Below are positions 34,998 to 46,244 of a stretch of 64,000 nt of DNA, piece after piece (within the stretch, counting starts at the first letter, position 1; each line of letters begins with the position of its first letter). The translations under genes and the position numbers were made by a program. This DNA is from Prionace glauca (lineage: Eukaryota > Chordata > Chondrichthyes > Carcharhiniformes > Carcharhinidae). The stretch is from positions 31,208,902 through 31,272,901 of the forward strand of contig CM075760.1 of assembly GCA_037974335.1 (NCBI GenBank), in the 5' to 3' direction. Under the pieces are notes generated by a model that saw only the letters and a list, made by a program, of their open reading frames with translations, was not told the DNA's origin and ran no database searches.

Positions 34998-37900
34998 TCA
35001 TTTCCTCTCAGGCTGTATTGAGTGGAAAATTGCAGTAAGGGGATATTTCAGTAGATTTTTTAGCTGCTGCCTGAACTGACTTTGTGTCACAGCATAAATA
35101 GCAGTATTTGTACAGCAACTTGTGAGTTGCAGCATGAAGCCCAATTCCATAACATAAAAGTCTAATCTAATTTTAAACCCCAAATCATACATGCGATTCC
35201 ATACTGAATAAACCATGAATATTGACCATAAGATAATGAAATTGGCTGAGATAACAAATAGGAAAATGATGGATTTCCTTCGACTCTCCAACTCTGGGTC
35301 TCTGGGATTCTCACCGCTGTGGTGAGCCCGGAGTCTCCTGCGGGCTCTGCTGCTCACTAAAATGTATCTGACGGTGAGAGGATTAAGCAGCAGAATCAGG
35401 ACGAATGGGACACACGGTGTTAGAATGTAATGGAGCAATTCGATTGTTCCCCAGGCCAGAGAATATAGGACATCCATTGTGAAATCACAAAACCAGGGGT
35501 AGTTCCCCAGCTGATATAAATTTAATAACATAAAATACCAGAAAATGTTCTTTAAACAGCTCAGCACCGTCACTGTTCCCAGAACCACAGCCGCCAATTT
35601 CTCAGTGCAATATTTACTTTTCAGCTTGGGACAGCAAATGGCCACAAATCGATCAAAGGTGAAAGTGATGGTGAACCAGACAGAACAGTCAGTGGCTGCA
35701 TAAAGCAGGACAGCGTGGATGTTACACACGGGGAACGACTGTACGAAATGAAAGTGTTCCCAATAAACAATGGGAATGTATCTCAATATCAGGTCGAAGA
35801 TAATGACCAGCAGATCCCCCACTGACATGGCAACCAGGTAACGAGTGACACATTTGGACAGACCACAGTTTCTGCTCGTCAGTGTCACAATTGTGATTAT
35901 GTTCACTGTCAGGAAGGAAATACAGAATAAAATTAGATATGATTCAATGGAAGGAATTGCCATTTAGACATACGATGGGATTTTTTAAAACAAAGTACAT
36001 TATCACAACAATTGGAATATATTTTTTAAGCCAGCACGTCTTTCGGAGTGTGAGGGGAAAGTAGAGCATCTGGAGTAAACCTGTACAGACACAGAGAGAA
36101 TGTACAAACTCAACACAGACAATGACCCAAAACTGGAACTGAACCCAGGTTTCTGATGTTGTGAGTCAGCAGTACTAACCACTATGCCACCGTACTGCTC
36201 CTTGGTAGTGACACAACGTTAACATTTGGGAAAGAGCTTTCCACGGAGTTCTCAACGTTATCCCTCACTCAGCTACAGGTAAATATCCCCTCTGCATGTG
36301 AAGGATTTGGAGGGTAAGAAGGATGAGGCAGTAAACCCTAACAGAAGATGCGGAGTGGAGTCCTGTAGGTGGTAATCTGTTGTCTCTCAGACAGCTCACT
36401 GACAACTCCCGCAACAGAGCTGGTACCAAACAGTGTTGGTTTGACCCTTTCCTCTGGACAATACTAACAGTTGGCAGAGGGAGATCCTGATGCCCTGAAG
36501 CACAGAATCTCTATTAGATTTACATCTCCATGAGTCCTCTCATGGCAGGAATGTTGTCAATATATGCACCAGGTAAAAACTCAAACAAAGGCCAGTAGCA
36601 AAGGAAAAGCCAAGCAAGCTGCCTAATGACTCTCATCCTGTGACTCCGACATCCAATATTATGAAATGCATGAAAAGGTTACTCATGGCATGAATCAGTT
36701 CCGGCTTCCCAGATTTCCTGGATCCACTACAGTTCACTACATCCACAACAGGTCCAAAATCCCATCTCTCTGACATTACAGTCAACCCTGTAACGCCGAC
36801 TCATGTTTATCAATGACAGCTCAGCCATTAACACCATTATTCCTATGCATGTGTCTGTGTGTGTGTGTGTCTGTGTGTGTGTGTGTCTGTGTACCAGAGT
36901 ACCTGATGAGTGCTCCTAAGTGTGTGTTATTCCGGAGGCTTACAACAATTTTGGCTTCTGAATTTGTGTGTGAGTGGGAGTAAGTGTCTAAATCTGACTA
37001 CTTCTATCAGTAAATGTCTCTATTAATACATGTATGTTAGTGTTTCTGTGACTCCAGGAAAGTTTGTGGTGGTGCAGGGGACAGTGTTGTTGCCTCATAG
37101 CACTAGGCTCCCTGGTTCAATTTAAGGCTTGGCTACTGAGTGTGCAGAGTCTACTCGTTCTCACTGTGTCTGCGTGGATTTCCTCCAGGTGCTCCGGTTT
37201 CCCCCAAAAATCTGAAAGTTGTGATGGTTTGATGCATTGGCCGTGCTAAATACTCCCTCAGTGTACCTGAACAGGCGCCGGAGCGTGGCAACTCGGGGAT
37301 TTTTATACCAACTTTATTGCAGTGTTAATGTTTGCATACTTGTGACATTGATGAATGAATTTCAATACGAAACATGTTTTCTCTTGAGATCCTGCTGTGC
37401 AAACATGATCAATAAAATGCATTCTGCAGCGTGGTGACTGGGTGGGCAATTGGCAGTGAGCTGGCGTTACATGTAGATGGTAAAAAACGATTCTGCTTTA
37501 TATTTTTCTCACAAAGGATTAGTGTTAGGTCACATGTCTATGGATAGTCACAACACACAGAAGACACCCTAGCCCATAGGCCCTGAGAGAATTGTCAGCG
37601 GCTGAAAGAATTAATAACTGGATATAGGGATTCAACAGAAACAATAAGAGCAGCAAACCCAGTACAGTAAATGACAAGGAAATCAATACAGTTAAACAGC
37701 CTTTCTAGAATTAGGAACTGGGGACAGAACTTTACAGCCTCACTTTTCCGAAAACTGCAAAATCCTACCCGTGTTCAAAAGACCTTCCCATGCTCTGACC
37801 CCTGCCTGCTCCGATTCCAGTGGCAGTCGGACTGGTACAATTCCAGACAGGGACTTACCCGGTACTCCAACAATCGCCAAGATGGGATAATAAACGTACT

Positions 37901-38018
37901 GAATCGCCTTCAGTAGACATTCAATCCGAACATCTAATGGCATCATCCAATTATCTAAGGTAAACAAATAAATCCAATAGTGTATTCCCTCGTGCATGAA
38001 TGGAAACTTCCAATCCAT
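34998..38018 (-). CDS. GPR139-like G-protein coupled receptor, gene 2 (two exons)
   Basis: Recent tandem duplicate of gene 1. Exon 1 is 38018-37859 with a GTAAGT donor (complement of 37853-37858); exon 2 is 35905-34998 after a 'cctgacag' acceptor, phase 1. It gives 355 aa from the conserved ATG (AACAATGG context) or 432 aa from the ATG at 38249. Same landmarks as gene 1: N55, D84, C114/C193, DRF, NTAIY. It differs from gene 1 at about 31 of 302 exon-2 residues, clustered in extracellular loop 1 (residues 96-111, five changes) and loop 2 (183-200, seven changes). In the N-terminal segment 7-30, 14 of 24 residues differ. Intact; no stop or frameshift. The two receptors probably differ in ligand preference, which is inference. 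Confidence 0.92.
36025..36202 (-). mobile_element. HE1-type SINE in intron of gene 2
   Basis: Counterpart of the SINE at 28.92 kb, same orientation and place. Confidence 0.8.
36590..36845 (+). mobile_element. Second-family LINE fragment in intron of gene 2
   Basis: Counterpart of 29.51-29.74 kb. Followed by an interrupted TG microsatellite at 36848-36893, shorter than in unit 1. Confidence 0.7.
37060..37363 (+). mobile_element. HE1-type SINE in intron of gene 2
   Basis: Counterpart of the SINE at 29.96 kb, almost identical. Confidence 0.88.
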
Positions 38019-38162
38019 TGTTCCCAGATTCCGATCAGTTGTTGGAACACTCTGGGTCATTGTTCCCAGATTCCGATCAATTGTTGGAACACTCTGCGTC
38101 ATTGTCCCCAGATTCTGATCCACTGTTGGAACATTCTGGGCCATTGCTCCCAGATTCTGATC
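37995..38162 (-). repeat. 42-bp tandem repeat at the 5' end of receptor gene 2
   Basis: Four 14-codon units as in gene 1, all open in the gene frame. The last unit contains the likely start codon. It is continuous upstream with an open frame to an ATG at 38249. Confidence 0.85.
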
Positions 38163-38467
38163 TCTCCTCTCCCTCCCTCTGTCTCCACAGCCGCTGATCG
38201 CTGTTAGTGATGGAGTTGTCGCTCCCGCTGACTCAATGGGACAACACATTGAACGGAATCCCTTATTATTCGAAGGGGGAAATCCCTCCAGGCACACTAA
38301 TCAGACCCATGGAGACTCACATCAATTACAGTCACTAAACAAACAGCTTCACCTCACCCTGTTCAATCCAACACTTTTTACACGCAAAGAAGAGAATTTA
38401 TAGCCTAGATGAGGTGTTGAGGTTCAGGGAAGTATTGGAAGTTGGAAATAATGGAGAGGCAGACATG

Positions 38468-39110
38468 AGTTGTGGGGGTCTGGAACGCGCTACCGAGTAG
38501 GGTGGTGGAGGCAGGAACGTTGGACTCGTTTAAGATGCAGTTAGATAGGCACATGAGTGAAACGAGAATGGAGGGATATGGTAGGGGATATTAAATAGGG
38601 TTAAACCTCGGGAGACACCGGAAAGGCAGGCTGTAAGATTAATATTTTTGTCTTTATTCCACAGGTGGAGGTCCACCTCGTGTCAAACGAGGGGCATTCA
38701 CACGGCGGGTCGTGCGTGGGCTGCTCTTGGAAGTTCCAGGAGTGGCCTAGTACTTCATGTCGGTGTGTGTGCTTGATCCTGGACCGGTAGAAGGGCGCCG
38801 CAACAGCTCGGTGACTAGCACTGCTGGCTGTGTAGACACATGGATTTGGGCCTGTGTCTGTGGGAGTTTGTGCATTCTCCCTGTGGTTGCGTGGGTTTCC
38901 TCCGGGCGCTCCGGTTTCCTCCCACACCCCAAAGATGTGCTCTTAGGCTAATCGGTTTTTACCAAATTGACACTATTCTCCCCTGAATCTGACTGAGTAG
39001 GGTTCCATTCATAGATATGCAGGGTAGAATAGGTGTAGGGTGATGTGGCGGCGCGGGCTCGTTGGGCCGAGGGGCCTGTTTCCCGTGCTGGGTTGTTCTT
39101 TGTTCTTCTT
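38468..39110 (+). mobile_element. 5'-truncated CR1-type LINE insertion specific to unit 2
   Basis: Starts in the last codons of ORF2 (plus strand: 'tggaacgcgctaccgagtag', then VVEAGTLDSFKMQLDRHM) and runs through the whole 3' UTR to a TTGTTCTT tail at about 39105. Absent from the matching site in unit 1 (31.35 kb), so it arrived after the duplication. Only a very short target duplication (ATGAC-like) is visible, as is usual for CR1. Confidence 0.88.
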
Positions 39111-39117
39111 TATGACT

Positions 39118-39195
39118 ATGCAGAAGGAGGCCATATGGCCCATTGAGTCTGCACCGAGTCTCCGACAGACCATCCTACCCGCATTGGAATGATCA
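39118..39195 (-). mobile_element. SINE/LINE tail fragment in unit 2
   Basis: Counterpart of the tail at 31.35 kb, here flanked on the left by the LINE insertion. Confidence 0.75.
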
Positions 39196-39469
39196 TAGTA
39201 TATGTTTTCTTTTAAGATCAATGTAAAGGTTTAAGTGTGGAGATCTGAACGTGCCTCTCAATGCACACATATCATTGGTTTCGAGATAATTTACTTTAGC
39301 ATTAACATAAACCCATTCTATTATATCAGGATATGCCCGTAAATATTACCGTAAGGATAATATACATCATTGAACTTTTTGCCATTCATCGCCTCCAATA
39401 ACTTTGTGACTTGATTGATTAAACGCTAAAATTATTCATCATTTTTTTTTTCAGGTGTTAGAGTAAGAA

Positions 39470-40360
39470 CAAAGAAAATTACAGCACAGAAACAGGCCCG
39501 TTTGGCCCTCGAAGCCTGCACTGACCATGCTGCGTCAACTGAACTAAAATCTTTCCCCTTCCAGGGTCCATATTCCTCCGTTCCCATCCTATTCATGCAC
39601 TTGTCAAGACGCCTCTTAAAAGTCACTACCGTATCCGCTTCCACTACTTCCCCCGGCAATGAGTTACAGGCACCCACCACCATTTTTGTAGAAAAAAAAT
39701 CTGCCTCGTAATCTCCTTTAAACCTTGACCGTCGCACCTTGAACTTGTGCCACCGAGTAAATGACTCTTCCATTCTGAGAAAAAAAAGCTTCTGACTACC
39801 CACTCTGTCCACCCCTCTCACAATCGTGTAGACTTCTATCAGTTCACCCCTCAACCTCTGCCATTCCAGTGAGGTCAAATTACGTTTTTCCACCTCTCCG
39901 CCCAAGTCTCCAATCGATCCATATCTTGCTGCATTCTCTTATGGTCCTCACCGCTATCTGCAAATCCATCAACTTTTGTATCATCCACAAACTTGCAACC
40001 GTTGTGTCATACACAATGTTGCAAAAAGGAAAGTTCTCAGCTCTGATCCTGAGGAATGCCACTTGTCATAACCATCATTCAGAAAAAGACAACCTCCCAC
40101 TGCTACACTCTGTCTTCTTTGACCAAGCCAGTTTGGTACCGACCTTGCCAGCTCACCTCTGATCCCATGTGATTTCATGTTCTGCATTAGTCTGTTAAGA
40201 GGGATCTTGTCAAAGACCTTACTGAAATCCATGTAGATAACATCCACTACCTTCTCCTCGTTAATCATCTTCCTCAAAAACACTCGATCAAGTTAGTGAG
40301 TCACGATCTCCCCTTCACAAAACCATGTTGCCTCTCACTAATACGTCCACTTACTTCCAA
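39470..40360 (-). mobile_element. CR1-type LINE fragment in unit 2
   Basis: Counterpart of 31.70-32.60 kb. Minus-strand 39905-39432 reads LRGELIEVYTIVRGVDRVG and LPGEVVEADTVVTFKRRLDKCM; 40283-39981 reads VVDVIYMDFSKVFDKIP. Same internal deletion as unit 1, so deleted before the duplication. Confidence 0.85.
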
Positions 40361-40489
40361 ATGGGAACAGATCCTTCTTGAAGTATCCTCTTCAATAACT
40401 TTCCTACCGTTGATGTAGGGCTCATGGCCTGCAATTAACTAGATTGCTCTTGCCACTTGAAGCATAGACAGCAAAGTCACTAGCGGCTG

Positions 40490-40775
40490 CATTGTGGTAG
40501 CACAGTAGTTAATAGTGTTGCCTCACAGTGCCAGGGACCAGATTTTAAGTACCGGCTTTGTTCACTGTGTGGAGTTTGTGTGTCCTCCCCTGTGTCATCA
40601 TGGGTTTCCTCCAGGTGTTCCAGTTTCCTCCCACAGTCCAAAAGACCTGCTCGTTAGGGTGCATTTGCCATGCTAAATTCTCCATCAGTTTTGCCCGAAC
40701 AGGCGCCAGAGTGTGGCGACACTTGGATTTCCACGTGTTGATATAAGCAGACTTGTGACATTACTAAATAAACTA
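40490..40775 (+). mobile_element. HE1-type SINE in unit 2
   Basis: Counterpart of 32.75-33.03 kb, full length. Confidence 0.9.
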
Positions 40776-40821
40776 AACTCGTCGTCTCCATCCAAACCAA
40801 AGATATATTCCAATAACCTCA

Positions 40822-41248
40822 ACATAAGTTAGGGAGGAAATATCCTAGTGGTATTATCACTAGACAATTAATTGAAAAACTCACCCCATGTCTGGTGGAT
40901 CATTGGGTTGAATCCCACTACAGCAGATGGTGGAACTCGAACTGAAGGAACGTTACAATCTATTGCTCTCAGAATCTGAGGCATTGCTGTCTATTGTTCT
41001 CAGGTTTTTTATCCAGTATTGGAAGATGGTAGCCTATTGATCTCAGATTCTGATCCAGAATTGTAACATTGCAGTCTATTGTTCTCCAGTGCTGTGGAAT
41101 TTTTGTTGTGAAGTGAAGTTGAATAGACTGGGGAATCCGCCGCCCTTTCCTATTCTGGCCTACACATCACTCAAAATCCTCATCACTATGCTTATTTCAT
41201 AACTATCCTGTAAAAGGGTTCAGCAAACCATTGAGTTGATTGGTAACA
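40822..41248 (+). mobile_element. Second-family tRNA-headed SINE in unit 2, with 42-bp repeats
   Basis: Counterpart of 33.08-33.50 kb, including the internal 42-bp-period stretch (about 40937-41095). Confidence 0.75.
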
Positions 41249-41411
41249 AGCTACAGATGGTGGCCCAGCCAGCGACATCACGTCCATGAATGAATGAAAA
41301 TAAAAATAGTCATTCACATTGTGTTTGCTTTCTTATGGAAAATGGTGACTCATCTGGTGTATTATTATTATTATTTAAAATGGGTTTCCGTTACTTATTA
41401 ACCTTACCTAA

Positions 41412-41692
41412 CCAGTGGTTTGGTGTGATGTCTCACAGCACCAGGGACCTGGGCTCGATTCCTGGCTTGGGTCACTATCTGTTCAGAGACGACATGTTCT
41501 TTCCGCGTCTGGGTGGGCTTCCCCCGGCTGTTACGATTTCCTCCCAAATTCCAAAGATGTGCGGGTTAGGTGGATTGGTCATGCAAAGTTGCCCCTTATT
41601 GTCAGGGAGATTAGCGAGGGTAAATGCGTGGGGTTATGGAGATAGGGCATGGGTTGGTTTATGTTCAGTGCAGACTAGAATCGTCTCCATCT
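41412..41692 (+). mobile_element. HE1-type SINE at the right edge of unit 2
   Basis: Counterpart of 33.67-33.95 kb. The duplicated block ends just past it. 41701-42033 holds nothing I recognise. Confidence 0.9.
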
Positions 41693-42033
41693 TCACTGAA
41701 GGATTCTATGATATTCTCTATGTTATTAAGGCTGGTGTGGTTCAGAACGGGAAAACTGATCAACCTTTACCCAAAGACAAGACATCGCACATATTACAAA
41801 TGACATCTCACAGCAGAACATTTTGTGAAACTGAGGGAAATGGAGAGCATGTTTCATTTCGGTGGTCTTTTATTAGGAAGAATTCAGATATTTTGTTTTT
41901 TTCTAACCAGTGCACAGTCAGGGAAAAGACAGAGGGAGAGGAAGAAAGAACATATGGTCTTGTGATAAGAGGGAAGGCTGGAGTTTTTTTTGGCAAAGGG
42001 AATGATGCAAAGAGACAATAAGAAATCTCACGA

Positions 42034-42595
42034 CAATGTCCAAAAAGTTTATTTGGAATCAAAAACTTTTGGAGCATTGCTCCATCCTCAGGTGAGTGGA
42101 GAACTGGACTAACAAACACGGCATATATATATTATAAACACACACAGACGCAAATGTAAATAAGTAGTTGGAATATGAGTCTCTAGAGGTAATTAAGTCT
42201 TTAGAGCTACAGAAAATGCAATTGTTGAGAGGATGACTCACAGGTTAAAGATGTATGAATTGTCTCAAGGCAGGATAGTTAGCAACATTTCACAAGCTCA
42301 GGCCAAATACTGAGAAGGATATGCAGTATAGCAAGAACTCAACATTGAGGCCGTCCTCGTGCAGAACTTGGCTATCAGTTTCTGCCCGGTGATTTTGCAT
42401 TGCTCTGTGTCTTGGAGGCCACCTTTGCAGGACACTGACCCAAAGATCGGAAGCTGAGCGTGATTGACTGCTGACATTTTCCCCGATCAGCATTGCATCG
42501 ACCTCCTCAGAATTTAAACACAGGACATGACCGACACATTATCCTTCATCATCCAGTACGAACATCTGCTCAAGGCCTCCCCATGCAGGGTAGAA
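42034..42595 (-). mobile_element. Penelope-like element, inverted terminal part
   Basis: Minus-oriented PLE terminal region ('aaaaagtttatttggaatca', 'catcctcaggtgagtggaga') running into the opposite end of the element. It faces a plus-oriented PLE piece on the right, so the two are head to head. PLE fossils with such inverted arrangements are known for the group. Confidence 0.7.
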
Positions 42596-42675
42596 TAGGT
42601 GTAGGGTGATGTGGCGGCGCGGGCTCGTTGGGCCGAAGGGCCTGTTTCCCGTGCTGGATTGTTCTTTCTTCTTCT
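42595..42675 (+). mobile_element. LINE 3' tail inserted in the Penelope-like element
   Basis: 'tagaataggtgtagggtgat', 'gggctcgttgggccgaaggg' and a TTCTTCTT tail. It is the same end as the LINE insertion at 38.47-39.11 kb and interrupts the PLE. Confidence 0.75.
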
Positions 42676-43490
42676 TCTTTCTTCTACTCGCAATACCTGC
42701 CTTCAGGCAACCACACAACCTCAAACACACAATTGTTGCAGCAAACGACCCAGCCTTCAGGAAAATAGCGATTTGGACATCAGATACAACCTCTGTAGGA
42801 CGTGCCGCATCATCGACATGGATATCACCATCACAAATGAGGACACTATCCAGCAGGCATACGATATATACTCATGTGACTCGGTCAATGTGGTCTACCA
42901 TATACACTGCAGGAAAGGATGTCCCGAGGTGTGGTACATTAGTGAAACAATGCAGACGCTACGATATTGTATAAATAGATACCACAGGACAATCACCAGG
43001 CAGGAGTGTCCCCTTCCTGTCGCAGAACCGGTCAGCAGTCAGGGGCATTCAGCCGCTGACCATTGGGTCAGCGTTCCCCAAGGCAGCTTTCAAGACACAT
43101 GACAACACCAAATCACTGAGCAGAGACAGATAGCCAAGTTCCACATGTGTGAGGATGGTTTCAACCCAGATCTTGGGTTCATGTCACATTACATTTAAAC
43201 CCCAACATTTGGCCTGAGCTTGCAAAGTTTTACTAATTGCCATGGTTTGAGACAATGCATACCTCTTTAACCTGTGATTATCTCACCCTCCATTCGCATT
43301 ATCTGTAACTGTAAAGACTTGATTACCTGCAATTCTGTCGAACTATATAGGCCCTGTTTGTGAACTCTCCATTCACCTGATGATGGAGCAGTGCTCCAAA
43401 AGTTCGTGTTACCAAATACAGCTGTTGGAATTTAACTTGGTGTTGTGAGACTTCTTTCTGTGGTGACTCCAGTCCAATGTCGGCACTTCT
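42676..43490 (+). mobile_element. Penelope-like element, GIY-YIG-type endonuclease region and 3' end
   Basis: Plus strand. Recognisable are a Cys-containing linker (CRTCRIIDMDITI), then CDSVNVVYHIHCRKGCPEVWY, close to the GIY-YIG endonuclease region of vertebrate PLEs, then QECPLPVAEPVSSQGHSA. The element's terminal sequence with 'tgatggagcagtgctccaaa' lies near 43380-43440. The RT domain is not seen. Broken fossil, moderately old. Confidence 0.72.
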
Positions 43491-44180
43491 ACTTCACGGA
43501 TATCACCAATAGCACAAACCGTCGCTTCAAAGTGGAGAGGATCTTCAATTATATCATTTACATCGACACAGACATCATATTCCTACAAAATGCAAGAAAG
43601 CAAAGAAGGACCTGAAAGGATACAGATCACGAACTCAGTCAACACGGCCTACTATACAGATTGTGTCGAGAGATGTTGCCGTTGCATCTCTCTCACACTA
43701 GCTCTACAGCGGATGCTACAACGTGGAAACTAAGATAAGAGGCAATATTCTGAACTTGCGCTCAGGACACAGCAGACCAGAAAGTAGAGACCACCAAGCA
43801 GAAAAGACAGCGGAAGTACACCACCTACATGAACAACAAGAAGAGGAAACCTGACAAACTCGGCATCACCACCAGCAGCAACCAAGCCTCCCCGGTACCA
43901 CAGTAGAAAACAATACCACTACAGGGAAGTCTGTTGCCAACTTGTCGGACTACACCCTTCAACCAGATGGAATCGAAGTTCTCAGTCGAAGGCCCAACCA
44001 GAATGGACCCACTGGTTTTGTGGCAGACGCAGAGGAAAACATTAGTTGAATGAGGCTCTGGAAGTTCATTGACGACCCTTGAAGCCAACCCAATGAAACA
44101 ACCAGATTAACTCAACTGATGAAGGAGTAGCGCTCCGAATGTTCGTGATTCCAAATAAAACTGTTGGACTTTAAACTGGT
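43491..44180 (+). mobile_element. Second Penelope-like fossil: 5' ORF part plus 3' end
   Basis: Plus strand. 43935-44090 resembles the N-terminal ORF region of shark PLEs (NLSDYTLQPDGIEVLSR). It is followed closely by a terminal region ('gatgaaggagtagcgctccg'), so the middle of the element is gone. Lies directly after the first fossil. Broken. Confidence 0.65.
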
Positions 44181-44191
44181 TTAGCAATCAG

Positions 44192-44520
44192 ATATTTGTT
44201 CGGCTGATCCAGTCGTTTAGCAATCGCCTCTGATTGGCTGGGTGGTCACTCTGCAATCCAGTTTCTTACTGGCTGACGAGAGCAGTTAGGGAATTAGCCT
44301 CTGATTGGCTGAGGTGGCCGTTTTGCCAATTAGTCCCTAACTGGCCAAAGCAGTCATTTGGCGATCCACCCTCTTATTGGCTGAGGTTGTCGTTTAGCAA
44401 TTCCCGTCTCTGATTGGCTGTAGCAGTTGTTAGAAATCGAGCCTTTGATTGAGGTGTTCAGTTATTGACCCCTATTATTGCCTGAGGAGGTCAGTTAATC
44501 ACCCCAGGCTTACTGGATGT
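44192..44520. repeat. About 36-bp minisatellite rich in ATTGGCT boxes
   Basis: Around nine imperfect units of about 36 bp, pattern 'gtcgtttagcaat...cctctgattggctgaggtg'. At least four units contain ATTGGCT (inverted CCAAT box), others decayed forms. It lies immediately 3' of the receptor pseudogene. Confidence 0.8.
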
Positions 44521-44523
44521 CGC

Positions 44524-45418
44524 TCAGTTTTGTCTCTTTATTAAATTAGTAATTGCTATAACCGGATATTTCACTGCGATTCTGATCTGCTCCCTGAATT
44601 TGGATTGAGCCACTGCATAAATAAATGTGTTTGTGCAGCAATTTAAATCCCGCAGGATAAATCCGACTATTTGGAATGTATATTCAGGAATAGTGAGATA
44701 CATTAATCTTCTCACATCTACATAGAAAAATTTCACAACATAAACCGACCAGAGCAGAATGAAAGCTCCGGATACGCTAAAGAGTAAAATCATTGACTTC
44801 CTTCTGCTTTCCATTTCAGGGTCTCTGCGATTATCTCCTTTACTCTGAGCCCTCAGACCCTTCCGCACTCGACTGGTCATTAAAATGTGACTGACTGTTA
44901 GAGCATTAATCAACAAGATTAAACTGAACGGGAGCAGTGGGATTAAAACCTGATTAAACCAGTTAAAACCAATCCACCCGGGATCAGTCCAAACACTTGG
45001 CTTGGCATTGCAGCCCCACTCGGCATGGTCGATTGTCAGTTGAGGTTCAATTACAAAGTAGAAGGGAATGTTTTTCACTAAGAGCAGGATGCCAGTTGTT
45101 GCCAGAACCACAGCTGCAGTTTTCCCAGTGCAAAATTTAATTTTCATTTTTTGGCAGCGAATGGCCACAAATCGATCAAAGGAGAAAGTGACAGTGAACC
45201 AGACAGAACAGTCTGCAGCTGCAGTCTCCAGGACAGCTTTAACCCGACATACTGATGTGAGGGACAGGAAATTCAGGGGGAAATAATAATTATTTATGTA
45301 GTTGAGGATAGGGTTTATGATGATGAACAGTAGATCCACCAGGCCACCAGGTAGCGAGTTGTGCAGGTGGAGAGGCCACACTTTCCCCGACTCAGGATCA
45401 CAATTCCCAGTAAATTAA
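44524..45418 (-). pseudogene. GPR139-like receptor pseudogene (exon 2 only)
   Basis: Minus-strand exon 2 of a fourth, more distant family member. The acceptor ('ttctctgacag', complement of about 45419-45429) and the TM1 sequence VNLLGIVILSRGKCGLSTCTTRYLVA are present, but the frame then shifts in TM2: about 7 nt are missing between the YLVA and VDLLF codons. The shifted frame is open to the end (ETAAADCSVWFTVTFSFDRFVAI, CCTNTFIYAVAQSKFREQ, stop after LIKRQN). This end is typical of shark GPR139-like proteins. No exon 1 is found upstream within 45.4-52 kb. Pseudogene is the likeliest call; a sequencing error at the TM2 site is the alternative. Confidence 0.82.
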
Positions 45419-46240
45419 CTGTCAGAGAAAAAAAAACAAGGGATAAGAACCTGAAAATTAGTGACAACAAATCTGAATATTTCTCCATCTCTGAACCGAC
45501 AATAAGGAGAAGATTTCAGCCTCAATCTAACGGGCAGGAGTTTCCTGTGTGGTGCTGTTGTTCGAGGAGTTCAGTTCAAGACTGAACTGCAGACTGGTAA
45601 CATCCAATACACCATTCCTGGTTAATCGGGGCAGGGGATCAGAAATCTGTGAATTACACTTCTATCAATTTGATGGAGCACATCTGCAAATTCTGATTAG
45701 ACAAATATTACTGAGAGGTTGGATTTCTCATCTGATCTGTGTTACAGGATTAGCTGACACAGGGCGGGTTTTCTAATTAGACCCGAAATGGACAGAAGTA
45801 TGTCAGAGATTGGCAATACAATCTGCCATCTGTTCCTACACACAGTTGTAAAAGACCACAGCAGATTGAATACTTCTTTAGACGGGTCAGCTGATTGATT
45901 TTGATGTCACTTCAGGATTGTTAGTTCTCTTCCTCAATCTGTTATTTCCCCCCAGTTTGTCCTGGTTCTAGTTTCCAGATTCCTTGTTCTGGTTGTCTCT
46001 CTTTCCATTCTTGTCTCCCTGTCTCTACATCTCCCCTATTTCTTTCCTAATCTGACTCTTGCCATCTTATTCCTTTCACCCTTTGCAGTTTTCTTCCCCG
46101 ATCTCCAGGTTTCTGTCCCATCCAACCTCTTTCCATTCTTAACTCGCAGTCCAGCTTTTTCTCCGTATTTATCCATCTCTCTTCAAACATTTCTCGCTCA
46201 CTTCCCCCATAGCTATTCTGCCCCTCTCTCCTACTGTTTA
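45419..46240. other. Unassigned flank of the receptor pseudogene
   Basis: About 820 bp, CT-rich in 45950-46230. I looked here for a first exon (YYPILA...GVP plus GTAAGT donor, on the minus strand) and found none. Confidence 0.5.
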
Positions 46241-46244
46241 AAAT

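Larger units (their letters stand above)
34109..41700. repeat. Segmental duplication, unit 2 (about 7.6 kb)
   Basis: Tandem, same orientation as unit 1. Longer because of a ~640 bp LINE insertion (38.47-39.11 kb); it also has only two copies of the 50-bp repeat at 34632-34731. Otherwise collinear with unit 1. Confidence 0.93.

Noticed and set aside
41290-42021. 243-codon plus-strand frame
   Set aside because: It runs through a SINE and then unrelated sequence across the duplication border. The unit 1 counterpart ends much earlier, so it is a chance frame.
45419-46240. First exon for the fourth receptor
   Set aside because: No YYPILA...GVP block and no GTAAGT donor on the minus strand in this stretch.
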